Notes: a model not told the origin generated them from the letters alone. DNA of 64,000 bases from Diploptera punctata (GCA_030220185.1 JASPKZ010007531.1:434001-498000), one strand, 5' to 3'; shown: positions 30,205-40,490, numbered from the stretch's first letter. Made by a program: numbers and translations.

Positions 30205-32307
30205 TTATTCACATCTATCCAGGTCCTCGCTTACATATACCTGATTAGTACGTTGTTCATTTCCTGGCCTTGTGCATGTACGGTCATAATCGTATCCCCT
30301 CTGCGCTGGAATGTATCTATGGTCCCTTACATTTCCATAAATCTGGTTCCGTGGGCCCTCTGCACTCCTTCCTATGTTTATCATGTTGACCCTAGGTTCT
30401 TTACCCCTCTGGTCCCTCCTGAGATCCTTGTACCCTCTACCATAACCATTGTTGTCCCTATTCTCGTTCCTGTATTGTCTATTGTTACCCTGCATATTAC
30501 TAAATCTCCTGTCCTCTCCTCGATAGTGGTCATTGTTCTTCCGTATGTCGGGCGCGGCTGCCCCCCTCTCGTCTGAACGGTTAGGTCCGGAGTTCGAGTT
30601 GTTCCTACTCGTATTTTCCCTGCTATTTCCTCCTTCCCTATTTCCACTTTGATTATTACCCCTATTGTCGCCCGCTTCCAGGATAGTTAGCATTTCTATA
30701 ATTTGGTCGTATGTGCTAACGCGCGCGATTAGCAAGCTGTGCCTAATTGCCTGCGGATAATGGTTGATTAGCGTTCGTACGAATTCCGGTTCAGGGTAAC
30801 TCGGTGAGATAAGTTTGGCTTTTTTAGCCAAGGCCAGAAAATGCTCGCTGTACGTCAAGTTTTTCCTCTTATCATATGTCCCATTGCGTATCTCGTATTT
30901 TATATCCATTTGTTTCTCGTAACTAAAAAATTTGTTACGGAATGTTTGCTTAAATGTCTCGTATGGAGCATCAGTGGATAAAGTAACCTCGAACCACATA
31001 AGACTGTTGCCTTTCAGGCACTTTTTAACAATATACATATACAAGTGTTTCGGGACACATTTAATTTTGAAATAGTTTTCCAGTTCTTCAATGAACTGGA
31101 TGGGGTTTGTTTCACTTTCGTTATATTCCGGCAATGGGATATCAATGAAAGAGGAATTGTAGTACGGTGCTGACCCGTGTATACTATCTGGTTCGCTTAC
31201 ATTAGTATGCACCACAGAACTACTAGCGATCTCCTGGTTCCCTAGTACTTCTGTATGCGCACGTGCTTTGTGGTTAGTCGTCGTCCAAGAAACACTATCC
31301 GACGCTTGTGATTCATTTTCCGGAGTCCTATCTTTTTGACATCCGCTATTAATTTTCTCTGTGAGGACGCTTATTTCCTCATTTAGTTTGCTGATTTCAT
31401 TATTCACTTTCTGTTCTATATTAGTGCCTAACTCATTAAATCTAGAATCCACTATTGTTTCGATCATTTCTGAGCGTTTATCCTGCTCAACAATTTTCTG
31501 AGCTACTTGGAGTTTTAGTGTTTCTTGTTCGTCGGCTAGCTTTTGTACAGATACACACATATCATTCACCCTTTTGTCCGCGTTCTCCAACCTACAGAGC
31601 ACATTCTTGTCGACTCGTTTTATTTCCCCTTGTAATTCCTCCTGTTTCTCCCCTAAGTTAGTTTGTAACGTTATTATACTGTTGTTCATCTCTGTTCTCA
31701 TTTGACTTATTACCCTGTTTTCTGTTTTCTCTAAGTCTTTAATAAGTTTTTGTTCCATTTTATTTATCTTTAGTTCTACACACGCTGACGATTCATTTAT
31801 TTTCGCTTCTAGCATCTCTCTATTTTTTCCCATCTCATCCCTTAATGTTTCTTTCAACGTAAAGACATCCTTTTCCCTGCTTATCTCCATCTGTCCTCTC
31901 CAAGTTTCAAGTTCCCGTTTCATATTCCTCTGCATTGCCTCTAAATCCATTTTCCTATTTCTATCTATCGTCTCTAAATCCATTTTCCTACTTCTATCTA
32001 TCGTCTCTAAATCCATTTTCCTACTTCTATCCATCTCCTCTAAATCCATTTTCCTACTTCTATCCATCTCCTCTATTCTCGACATTAGCATTTCCATGTA
32101 TTTCATGGTGTCGGTGCTTGGATTTCCCTTGTCCTCTACTTCCCCTCTAGCTTCTGCTCCTGCGTTGCTTTCACTACTTTCCCCTGTGCTCTGCTCTAAG
32201 TTCTCTCTGCCATCTTCGTTATCCACTCCCATCCTTACGATTTCGTTCTCTCCTTCAATCAGTTGCCCACAAGCCTTCTCCCTAATCTCTTCGTGTTTCC
32301 TATCCAT
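30205..32307 (-). CDS. gag: Gag polyprotein of LTR retrotransposon, 700 aa, open
   Basis: One uninterrupted frame from ATG at 32307. Residues about 1-75 are acidic and low-complexity. Residues about 85-135 hold five 11-residue repeats (EEMDRSRKMDL, ETIDRSRKMDL) that continue into a long heptad-rich coiled coil to about 320. Then comes a capsid-like region (about 385-560) with the conserved pattern FIEELENYFK, MWFEV, FKQTFRNKFF, YSEHFLALA and FVRTLINHYP, as in Ty3/Gypsy-type retrotransposon Gag. The C-terminus (about 560-700) is rich in Asn, Arg and Gly and lacks a CCHC zinc knuckle, so RNA binding would rely on basic residues. It would assemble the cytoplasmic particle. Intact frame argues for recent selection or youth. 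Confidence 0.9.
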   Translation of the reverse strand: MDRKHEEIREKACGQLIEGENEIVRMGVDNEDGRENLEQSTGESSESNAGAEARGEVEDKGNPSTDTMKYMEMLMSRIEEMDRSRKMDLEEMDRSRKMDLETIDRSRKMDLETIDRNRKMDLEAMQRNMKRELETWRGQMEISREKDVFTLKETLRDEMGKNREMLEAKINESSACVELKINKMEQKLIKDLEKTENRVISQMRTEMNNSIITLQTNLGEKQEELQGEIKRVDKNVLCRLENADKRVNDMCVSVQKLADEQETLKLQVAQKIVEQDKRSEMIETIVDSRFNELGTNIEQKVNNEISKLNEEISVLTEKINSGCQKDRTPENESQASDSVSWTTTNHKARAHTEVLGNQEIASSSVVHTNVSEPDSIHGSAPYYNSSFIDIPLPEYNESETNPIQFIEELENYFKIKCVPKHLYMYIVKKCLKGNSLMWFEVTLSTDAPYETFKQTFRNKFFSYEKQMDIKYEIRNGTYDKRKNLTYSEHFLALAKKAKLISPSYPEPEFVRTLINHYPQAIRHSLLIARVSTYDQIIEMLTILEAGDNRGNNQSGNREGGNSRENTSRNNSNSGPNRSDERGAAAPDIRKNNDHYRGEDRRFSNMQGNNRQYRNENRDNNGYGRGYKDLRRDQRGKEPRVNMINIGRSAEGPRNQIYGNVRDHRYIPAQRGYDYDRTCTRPGNEQRTNQVYVSEDLDRCE
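31938..32080 (-). repeat. 33-bp in-frame repeats within gag
   Basis: Four to five units of 33 bp (CTCTAAATCCATTTTCCTAC and a CTATC-rich remainder on plus) encode the 11-residue MDLETIDRSRK repeats. A multiple of three, so copy number can vary without breaking the frame. Confidence 0.9.
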
Positions 32308-32572
32308 TTTTTATCTTTATTTGCCTGCCTCTTTCTATTCCTACTTCTTAACAACATAAATACACACAGATATATGTAAAAAGTAAAGAAAATGCTTATT
32401 CTGCTGTTGTGTCACTTACTGCATCCTTCCTTCAGTCGCTGTCTTCTCGTTCCGCATCCAGGGTTGCCTGCTTGTTGCCGTCATCTTCTCTGTCCTGGTT
32501 GCCTCGTGTTCGTGGGACTTAGTCGTTCTGCCGTTGATTTCTATTCGTGTATTACTTTTACGACCTATTCTG

Positions 32573-32594
32573 CCCGCACGTTAGGGAGCCAATA
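32573..32594 (-). promoter_or_regulatory. Candidate tRNA primer-binding site
   Basis: Just inside the 5' LTR on the minus strand, after a 2-3 base gap, lies TGGCTCCCTAACGTGCGGGC. It resembles the tRNA-Lys-type site TGGCGCCCAACGTGGGGC with a few changes and one extra base. Primer identity is an inference. Confidence 0.5.
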
Positions 32595-33685
32595 TGGAGA
32601 AGGGTTACTGTTGGGCAAAGAGGTAAAGATTGGATTTAGTGACACTAGGAATACTGAAGGAGTTCTCCATGTGTGAGAACTTAGGTTGCTCAGGTTGGTA
32701 TTCGGTAGAGTTGAGGTTCTTATCTCGGGATTCCACGAGGACTTCGTCGGGCAGAATTAATGTGCAAAGAAGTTCTGGTAAAAGTAGTTTATTCTTAACT
32801 TTTATACACTGCAAGTGATTGTCTATACGAAGTGAATTTATTTAACTGTCTTGACGAAGTGTTTTAGAGAAGTGACTTGATGTAGTTTTCTACGAGCAGC
32901 AAGTTGATGAAATTATCTACGAGAAGTGACGAGGAGAAGCCTCTCTCGCCTATAGGTAAATTGGTTACTCCCACTACCTCGATCAAGTGGACCTAAGGTC
33001 AGTGCTTAGGCACATATAACGAAACATATAATTGGTTAATGCGCCCTCCTATTTTGATTCCGGGGGTGTTACAAATTTATTATTGGCGATTTACGCCTTC
33101 AGAGGTTGGACCTTTTTTTTCCCGTGCTGGCTTCACGTACAGTCTGGTCACAAACATTAGCTAGGCTTGGCTTTTTCTTCTTAGGCTTGGGTTTTTTCCT
33201 AGGCTTCCGACGCTAGAAACTTGCCATGTTCCCACACTTTTTTGCTAACGTAGTTTGTGTCAGGGTAAAACCCCCGCTTGTACATTAGCTAATGGGTTAT
33301 GGTTATCACGCTAAATCAGTTAACTGGAGGCTTAGAAGATATCTCTACTCAATCTGTCGAGCAAAGGATTATTGTCATTAGTAAGTTATTATCATGTGTC
33401 AGCCACTTCCGTCTTCACAAAAGAAAGGGTTACATTACCTGAGTTGTCAATCCTCTCTAATAACTAATAATTTAATTACATTGATGCTGACTTCTTTGGA
33501 TCATTTTATATGGCCTTTGCTCCTACATAATCAGGTTCTACTCGCTTTCCTGATCAATTTGAATATAAATATGACCTAAGTCCAGTAACTGCTTCATTAA
33601 ATTATGTAATAATTTTATCCGCTTATTATTGCCGATAGGGATTTATTTAGATTTACACGGGAGGCTGTATGAATGAATTGCCACA
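32595..33685 (-). repeat. 5' LTR (right copy)
   Basis: About 1091 bp, starting TGGAGAAGGG and ending AATTGCCACA. As the 5' LTR of a minus-strand element it should hold the promoter and start site; no clear TATA box could be assigned. Confidence 0.93.
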
Positions 33686-33689
33686 CAAC

Positions 33690-33930
33690 CCTTGAGTTAC
33701 CGTTAACCACTGCATAACGTAAAGCTTATTGTGTGGTCCCAAATAATAACCAAATTAGTAATTCTAGGAATTACTAATGCTACAAGTAAAATGCCCGATT
33801 TTTTTACAAGACCCCTAAAATAATTAGAAAAAAACATCATGCATTAGAATTCTTATAATGTGAATACAAAGGGAGAAATAAAATGTACCTCAAGCGTGGA
33901 ATTACAAAAAAAATTAATAATTGGACACAT
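33690..33930. other. Interval without recognised features
   Basis: AT-rich flank of the LTR element. The TIR-element right half begins somewhat further right. Confidence 0.4.
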
Positions 33931-33934
33931 TTTA

Positions 33935-34315
33935 TTTTTCATTTCTTAAAATACTACTTTAATCATGATACCCATTCACTACTTTGTTACCCATTATTTT
34001 TAGGACATGCACTAAAAATTGTAACCGTCTAGGACAACATTTCTGAATTCCATTCAATTTTGAATGTACAAAAATGCAGTGAAAATAAAAGTGTGGAAAA
34101 ACATGTTTAAAGATTTGCATGCAGGTAGTATTTAACTGGCACAGCCTTTTAACTCTGACGTAATTTAGAGCACTTAGAAGCGCCATAGGCTTATAAAACT
34201 TTGCCAACAAATACATTAGAGTAAAGGCTACTTTTTAGTACAAAAACAAAAAATGCCAATTTTGATCTCAAATAGTCAATTTTTCACCCATCACCCCCCT
34301 TAAATAAACACTTAA
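33935..34315. mobile_element. Right half of the GGGTGAAATTTC TIR element
   Basis: GTGAAAATAAAAGTGTGGAAAA, AGCGCCATAGG and AACTTTGCCAACAAATACA followed by TTTTTCACCCATCACCCCCC match 40255-40490 in the same order and orientation. The left part of the element is absent or too diverged. Confidence 0.65.
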
Positions 34316-34319
34316 AATA

Positions 34320-34620
34320 CCATTAACAAATGTTATACTGGCGTGTGTGTGTTTAATGTGAGGATATATATTAAGCAAACAAAATTACAAGTTGACCTAG
34401 GTCACACATCATTACCTGCACGTTACTGTCATTACCTCGATTGTATCAACGCAACTCTCGTTGAATAAAGATAGATAATTCGGTGACAGGTTATTCCGTG
34501 ATACATTTTAAAACATAATTAAAAATTATAACAATATTTTTAATTGTCATTTATTTGCGTGTTCAGTAAAAAATAAAAGTCTAACTTATAATTAATTAAA
34601 AATGAACTAACAAAACCATT
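34320..34620. other. AT-rich interval, nothing recognised
   Basis: No motif or repeat partner seen. Confidence 0.4.
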
Positions 34621-34621
34621 A

Positions 34622-35700
34622 GTTACACTTCATCATCATAATACAATCACGAATTTAGGCCATTTGTTGACATAAAACTAAATATATGGCCACACGTAGA
34701 AATTCATTATATAATGGAAATGAACAGCTAATGACAAATGAGGGAAATTTTGAGGAAGTGGCTGAATTCAAATACCTAGGAACAATAATCACAAATAGGA
34801 ATGAGATGCACAAGGAAATTAAACATAGGCTCAATTCTGGAAATGCGTGCTATTATGCATTGCAGAGACTCTTGATGTCCCAACTCCTTTCAAAAAACGT
34901 TAAACTGAAAATATATAAAACTATTATTCTACCAGTTATATTATATGGGTGCGAAACATGGATTCTTACTTTAAGGGAGGAAAGGAGATTACAAGTATTT
35001 GAGAATAAAGTACTTAGGAAAATTTTTGGACCAAAGAGAGATGAACAGACAGGCGAATGGAGAAGATTACATAACAATGAACTACATGGTCTTTATAGGA
35101 AGCCAGATATAATAAGAACAGTTAAGTCTCGTAGACTGCGATGGGCAGGACATGTTGCACGTATGGGGAATGAAAGACTTGCATGGAAGCTTCTTGTAGG
35201 AAAGCCAGAGGGAAAACGCCCAGTTGGTAGACCAAGAATGCGGTGGGAGAATAACATTAACTATGATTTGAGGGAAGTAGATTATACAGGGAATGATTGG
35301 AAAGCATTAGCTCAGGATAGGGATGTATGGAGAGCTTATGTCCGCGCGGCCATGAACCTACGGGTTCGGTAGTGCTAGTGAGAAAGAAAGAAAGAAAGGT
35401 GACCTGTTTCGGCCTCAAGAGAAACACCATCCAAAAGTCTTTTGAGTGGACGTCCTGGTCTTCTTCTTCCTGCAGGTTGATATCTTAATATTTGTTTGGT
35501 TATTCTGTATCTTCCATTCGAAGAACATGTTGCATCCATCTTGACTTATAATCTGAAATTTTGTTTTCTAAAGGTTCCATGTGTAATTCTTCTAAGATGT
35601 CTTCAATTTTTTGTGATCTATTAGTGTGTATAAAAATGGCTCTTAGGCGCGTATCCTGAAATTAAATAATGCAGTTTCGGTTTCCACTCACTAACTACAC
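34622..35700 (-). pseudogene. LINE 3' fragment split by a plus-strand LINE
   Basis: Left piece 34622-34661 (ACGAATTTAGGCCATTTGTT) and right piece from about 35399 (GACCTGTTTCGGCCTCAAGA) are contiguous in the second copy at 38375-38500. On the minus strand the right piece encodes MQHVLRMED, then RRRPGRPLKRLLDGVSLE, a LINE ORF2 C-terminus. The uninterrupted copy proves the plus-strand LINE at 34662-35398 inserted here. Confidence 0.75.
34662..35398 (+). mobile_element. 5'-truncated LINE insertion, GNERRAWKLL family
   Basis: The frame 34686-35372 (228 codons) is open: EVAEFKYLGTIITNRNEMHK, then LPVILYGCETWILTLREERR, FGPKRDEQTGEWRRLHNNEL, RLRWAGHVARMGNERLAWKL, a GKRPVGRPRMRWENN box, and LAQDRDVWRAYVRAAMNLRV to the stop. 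This is the part of ORF2 after the RT catalytic motif. The 3' end has four or so GAAA units. A short GTTGAC/GTGAC flank fits a target duplication. Open frame and clean context suggest a young copy, but it lacks the RT catalytic motif and is dead. Confidence 0.88.
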
Positions 35701-35923
35701 TTTCGTCCACATCCTTTTGATTCCCCGCAAATTTCATTCCACACTACATTGTGTCTTCTTTTAAAACTGTCCAGCCAACCTGAAGATGGCTTCAAATCGT
35801 TGTTTCCTAGGGATTTAGCAAGAGAGTGAGCTTGACTTTGGAGCATCGGTCCGGAAATTAGGAGATTTATCTTCAATCACTTTCACTTTTTCGTTTAATG
35901 ACAATGATACATACGTTTTAGCC
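35688..35923 (-). pseudogene. pogo/Tigger-type transposase N-terminal fragment
   Basis: From the ATG at about 35923 the minus strand reads MAKTYVSLSLNEKVKVIEDK, like a CENP-B/pogo HTH start, but soon stops. A second frame (35691-35876) reads ISGPMLQSQAHSLAKSLGNN and then SSGWLDSFKRRHNVVWNEIC, the CENP-B-type second HTH found in Tc5/pogo transposases. The middle of the DNA-binding region is missing and no DDE domain follows. Terminal repeats were not identified. Confidence 0.7.
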
Positions 35924-35989
35924 ATCTTTATTTCATAAATTCAGAACGCTACCTGTGTAAAATCGATCTCAGAACTTAAACTAATTTAA

Positions 35990-36855
35990 GATTTTACAGT
36001 GCAATGGTTATTTATTTGCAAGACAGATATCTGTAATTTGCATTACGGGTGTGTAGTGAGGCCGAAATAACATTTCTGATATAGGTAGAATCTCTACTTC
36101 AACCGGCGGCAGGAAGCATTCCCTGTTTTTTTGGCATAACGGGAATTCATTGAAGTAGAAACTAATTTATTGCTGTGTCTTTCCGCTTTATACATTATTT
36201 TTTCATGAATTGTGTAGAAATATAAATATCCTTCCTTTTTCGCGTTGGAAAATTCCGTTTTATGCAAAATAAATACACGTAAAATTACTGTTATTTCGCC
36301 GGGACCAATAAATTTATTCACATTGGACAGATTTCCGTATTATTCATGTTTCAGTTTAAACAAGTTTTACTGTATTTTATTAATCGATAGAAAAAATGTA
36401 AGAATCATTTAAATAATTTGAAAATTAAATCTTAAGAATAGAACTGGCAGAAGGTTATGAAGGAATTTAAAAAATGGCGTTGCGTGTAGTAAATAATGGC
36501 CAATTATGAATTATGCAAGTAATTATATGAAGATAATTATAATAATTTATTAAATTCAAGCTTATAAAAATAAACATCCTGACAAGAAGATAATAAATCT
36601 GGAATGACAGAGAAAAAATGAGTGAATATATGGCAGGAATGGGAAATTTTACATTGTGGGAAATGTAACTCGAAACCATTGTTTTTCTAGTTACAAATTT
36701 TTCACGGTAGATGGCGAGAGTGTGTTGTAATTAACTTTATAACCTGCGCTCGTTGTTGTGTCAGATATTTATTGCCTGCTAATAAATACAGGTGCGGTTT
36801 GAGAACTGGTGCTATCGATAATCTCTATAAAGAAATATCGACACAAATATTCTCC
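35990..36855. other. Interval without recognised genes
   Basis: Short unsupported ORFs only. TGTGTAGTGAGGCCGAAATA (36050) vaguely mirrors TTTCGGTTTCCACTCACTAA (35667) across the pogo fragment, a possible relic of terminal repeats. Confidence 0.35.
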
Positions 36856-36857
36856 TA

Positions 36858-36955
36858 CCAGTGATTCCTCAGAAACATCCAAGTTGTGGATTAACATCAA
36901 AATTGTATATTTTTAAATAGTAGCTTGTTTATCTATTATGAAATTAGTTGCAGTA
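36858..36955. repeat. About 95-bp direct repeat, left copy (right copy 37905-37990)
   Basis: GATTCCTCAGAAACATCCAA, TTCAAAATTGTAxATTTTTAA-like text and ATTAGTTG occur at both places. The copies flank the LINE cluster at 36960-37893, suggesting a segmental duplication or insertion into duplicated sequence. Confidence 0.6.
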
Positions 36956-36959
36956 GAAG

Positions 36960-37216
36960 CCCTGATAAATATATGGCCACACGTAGAAGAACAGAGTTAA
37001 ATATATATCCATTGAATGAGAAAATCAGAGAATATAGAGAGAAATGGTTTACACATGTGGAGAGAATGAACGTAGGAAGATTACCAAGAACAGCATTCAA
37101 CTACAAGCCAAGAGGTTCAAGGATTGTAGGAAGGCAAGTGAAAAGATGGACAGAACAACTGTGAGGCGGAACAGGCAATTTATGCCTAGCCCGTGAAGTG
37201 AAGAAGAAGAAGAAGA
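36960..37216 (+). pseudogene. LINE 3'-terminal fragment with GAA tail
   Basis: RTELNIYPLNEKIREYREKW, FTHVERMNVGRLPRTAFNYK and RIVGRQVKRWTEQL precede a stop, then GGCGGAACAGGCAATTTATGCC and a GAAGAAGAAGAAGA tail. The start (ATATATGGCCACACGTAGAA) is copied from the other LINE family, an apparent chimeric junction at about 36988. Confidence 0.75.
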
Positions 37217-37893
37217 CGTAGAAGTACATTATATAATGTAATTGGACAGCTAATGACAAATGAGGGAAATTTTGAGGAAGTGGCTGAATTCAAATACCTG
37301 GGAACAATAATCTCATAGGTCTATAGGAATGAGATGCACAAAGAAATTAAACATAGGCTCAATTCTGGAAATGCATGCTATTATGCATTACAGAGACTCT
37401 CGACGTCCCAACTCTTTCAAAAAACGTTAAACTGAAAATATATAAAACTATTATTCTACCAGTTATATTATATGAATGCGAAACATGGACTCTTACTTTA
37501 AGGGAGGAAAGGAGATTACGAGTATTTGAGAATAAAGTTCTAGATCAAAGAGAGATGAACAGACAGGTGAATGGAGAAGACTACATAACAGTGAACTGCA
37601 TGGTCTTTATAGGAAGCCAGATACAATATGACAGTTAAGTCGTAGACTGCGGTGGGCAGGGCATGTGTCACGAATGAGAATGAATGACGTGCATGGAAGC
37701 TTCTTGTAGGAAAACCAGAGGGAAAACGCCCAGTTGGTAATCCAAGAATGAGGTGGGAAAATAACATTAACTATGATTTGGGGGAAGTAGATTATACAGG
37801 AAATGATTGGAAAACATTAGCTCAGGATAGAGATGTATGTAAAGTTTATGTCCTCACGGCCATGAACCTACGGGTTCGATAGTGCCAGTGAGT
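37217..37893 (+). pseudogene. LINE C-terminal fragment, GNERRAWKLL family, degenerate
   Basis: KNVKLKIYKTIILPVILYEC, ETWTLTLREERRLRVFENKV and later degenerate pieces end in CCTACGGGTTCGATAGTGCC and GTGAGTTAG. Small deletions shift the frame. It begins (37198-37240) right where the previous LINE tail ends, and together the two look like one LINE inserted in another. Confidence 0.8.
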
Positions 37894-38009
37894 TAGAAGC
37901 TCTGATTCCTCAGAAACATCCAATTCTGGATAAATTTCAAAATTGTAAATTTTTAAAATAGCTTCATTATTTATTATAAGATTAGTTGTGGCGTCACCAA
38001 ATAAAACAA

Positions 38010-38290
38010 AAATAGTGGAATTGGATAGACTGCACAGTGAGAAAACCAGACGGAGCCATCAAGAAGACTTTACTAGACTGGAACCCGCAAGGAGTACGAA
38101 ATAGGGGGGACCTAGGAAAATATGGAAGTGATCAGTAGAGGAGGAAGCAAAGGAAAGAGGGGAAAAGCTGGAAACAAGTGAAATGACTGGCTGGAAGCAG
38201 AGTCCGCTGGAGGAACTTTACTGCCGACCTATGTTCCATTTAGGAATTAGAGGAAATAAAGAATAAGAAAGATATTTGATCTAGTTACTT
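38010..38290 (+). pseudogene. LINE C-terminal fragment
   Basis: KIVELDRLHSEKTRRSHQED, a frame change, then KERGKSWKQVK and WRNFTADLCS. It resembles the extreme C-termini of LINE proteins but is too decayed to place in a family. Confidence 0.5.
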
Positions 38291-38369
38291 TTTGATAATT
38301 ATTTGGATATAAACACATAACTTTTTCACAATCAAATATAGGGTTTTAAATAGTTAGGAACTACAGGAA

Positions 38370-38680
38370 ATCATCATCATCATCATAGTACATTCACGAA
38401 TTTAGGCCATTTGTTGACCTGTTTCGGCCTCAAGAGAAACACCATCCAAAAGTATTTTGAGTGGACGTCCTGGTGGGTCGTCATATTTCAATTCCTTCTG
38501 GATTTTTTCGTGTTGAGACTTGAAAGTAGTTTTGAAGTTCCTTAGGACAGGTTACTGGCCCGACGCTAAGTAGTCCAGTGGTAGGGCTGCTACCGTTTAG
38601 TCTCTGGACAGACATTAGGATACTGCATTTACTCAGTACCCGATGGAACGGTTATACCGCCGTGACTCGGTCCTCAGAGC
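38370..38680 (-). pseudogene. LINE 3' end joined to SINE-like repeat
   Basis: 38375-38475 is the uninterrupted counterpart of the LINE split at 34662 (GGCCATTTGTTGACCTGTTT). It runs into CAGGTTACTGGCCCGACGCT and GCTGCTACCGTTTAGTCTCT, a diverged relative of the 7440-7530 portion of the composite repeat. Confidence 0.6.
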
Positions 38681-38684
38681 CTCG

Positions 38685-39205
38685 TTTGTGAAAACGGGTT
38701 GTACCACGAGAAGGTGAGGATGAGAATTGGGTAGGAGAGATTATACACACGTCACTACCCCTTACAACCCAACTACAGGAAACAAGAAGAAAAAGAAGAA
38801 GAATATTTAGTTTATAGTAGAAGCCCTTAGAACTTCATTCATTTATAAGTGTAACTATTTTAATTTTATAAGTTGTAAGGCATTTAGCCAAAGCCTGTCC
38901 CAAACCAGTTTGGAAAGGTTGAAAGAGAGGAGTAAGAACGTTAAAAAAAGCTTGATTAAACCAGTCCAGTTGATAGTACCCAAGTAAGGACTCCTTATCT
39001 GGAGTTACAGATACTGCTGCCTTGTAGTTCATTGGTTTGACAAAGCCTAAGGAAGGAAACCTGAAAAATGATCCCAGGTCCTCCAGGTTTGTGGTTGATA
39101 AAGTAGGCCAGCTCCCTGCTCTTTAAAAAAACAAAGAATGCTAAAAAGCCCAATACAAGTAGGCCCTAAGGTGAAAGCAAGAAATTGCCAGTTAGCAGTT
39201 TGGAT
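38685..39205. other. Interval without recognised genes
   Basis: Includes a GAAGAAAAAGAAGAAGAA stretch near 38780-38802 that resembles a LINE tail. No coding motif. Confidence 0.35.
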
Positions 39206-39211
39206 CGGATT

Positions 39212-39238
39212 ATGTGTGTGTGTGTGTGTGTGTGTGTG
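39212..39238. repeat. GT dinucleotide microsatellite
   Basis: Thirteen or so GT units. Confidence 0.9.
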
Positions 39239-39279
39239 TATACTCGTACATATATGCACACACACGGAATACGCGTAGG

Positions 39280-39665
39280 CCTATTTCAGAATAAAGTTTT
39301 TAGGAACATTTTTGGACTAAGGAGAAACGAACAGACAGACTAAAGGAGAAGACTACATAACAGTGAGCTATCTGATCTTTATAAGAAACCAGATATAATA
39401 AGAACAGTTAAGTCAGGTAGTTTGCGTTTGACAGGACATGTGGCAAGAATGGGAATTAAAGAGGGACATGGAAACGTCTTGTAGGAAAACCTGAGGGAAA
39501 AAGCCCAATTGGTAGACCAAGAATGAGGTAGGAGAATAGCATTAACCCTAATTTGAGGTAAGTAGATTATACAGAAGATGATTGGAAAAACAATAGCACA
39601 GGATTAGGATGTATGGAGAGCTTAAGTCCGCGCCGTCTTGAACCTATGGGTTTATTACTGCCAGT
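39280..39665 (+). pseudogene. LINE C-terminal fragment, degenerate
   Basis: Translated in pieces the plus strand keeps IFGLRRNEQTD, a GRRLHNSEL-like stretch, KKPDIIRTVKS, and GKSPIGRPRMR, aligning with the 34662 copy. Stops and frame changes are frequent. A TA run follows near 39670. Confidence 0.75.
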
Positions 39666-39754
39666 AATTTATATATATATATAATTATAAACAAATGTAC
39701 ATTCATTATAATAACTTCCAACGTTTGAAATATCAGTGGCGTGCAACAAAATAT

Positions 39755-40490
39755 CGGAGATTTTAAGGGGGGTAATGGGTGAAATTTCTATTTTCTACAG
39801 TTTTTAAGCTACGTACTTGAGTGTTTGTACACACTTTCATGCCATTATAAATAATATTATATTAAAATTTCGTCCTTCTAGGCTTAAAGATTTTTGAGTT
39901 ATTGAAGAAAATCCATTTAAAAATTTGCATATTTAAATTTTTAATAAGTCCCATAATTTTTTTAGTAAAATTTTTGAATTTTTTTCTACACGACCATTGA
40001 CGTATTTAGAACAACACTGTGCATTAACTTTTCTATATCGTTATAATAAAGGAAGAAAAAATATATGCATACTCTGCATATGAAAATTTTAGTTTTTTTA
40101 ATTACTATACATATTTTATTTTTTATTTTAAAAACTATCAACGTTGTTTCAAAATCCATGCACAGAATTATTAGCCATAGTGAGTGGGACATGCAGTTAA
40201 AATTTCGTGCTTCCATCATTAAATTTGTCAATGCTATTTTGATTTGAGTGTATTGAAATGCAATGAAAATAAAAGTGTGGAAAAGCCAATTTGAAAGTTT
40301 GCATGCAGTTAAATTAGAATGTAGCATACATGCCCTCCTAGAGTCATTAGGGAGACTTACAAGCGCCATAGGATACTGAAACTTTACCAACTTATACTTT
40401 AAGGTACGTAGTATTTTTTTAAATACAAAAAACAGAAAATTCTAAATTTGACCGAAAATGTCGAAAATTTCACCCATCACCCACAGTAAA
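39755..40490. mobile_element. Non-autonomous TIR element, full copy
   Basis: Left end AAGGGGGGTAATGGGTGAAATTTC and right end GAAAATTTCACCCATCACCC are inverse copies about 735 bp apart. Partial copies lie at 25545-25790, 33935-34315 and near 55915. The interior ORFs (39986-40390 minus, 40065-40247 plus) overlap on opposite strands and have no known motif. Target duplication unclear. Confidence 0.65.

Larger units (their letters stand above)
26793..33685 (-). mobile_element. LTR retrotransposon with gag but no recognisable pol
   Basis: Two direct repeats (26793-27884 and 32595-33685) bound an interior of about 4.7 kb. The LTRs begin TG and end CA on either strand, the CAAC duplication flanks the element, and a primer-binding-like site lies just inside the 5' LTR (right side). 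The interior encodes Gag in minus orientation (30205-32307). The 2.3 kb downstream of gag shows no protease, RT, RNase H or integrase motif in any frame I could read, only AT-rich sequence and a 76-bp tandem array. This fits a non-autonomous gag-only (TR-GAG-like) element that would depend on a relative for pol. LTR similarity near 98% implies recent insertion. Confidence 0.9.

Noticed and set aside
30112..30576. 154-codon plus ORF
   Set aside because: Antisense shadow of the gag frame.
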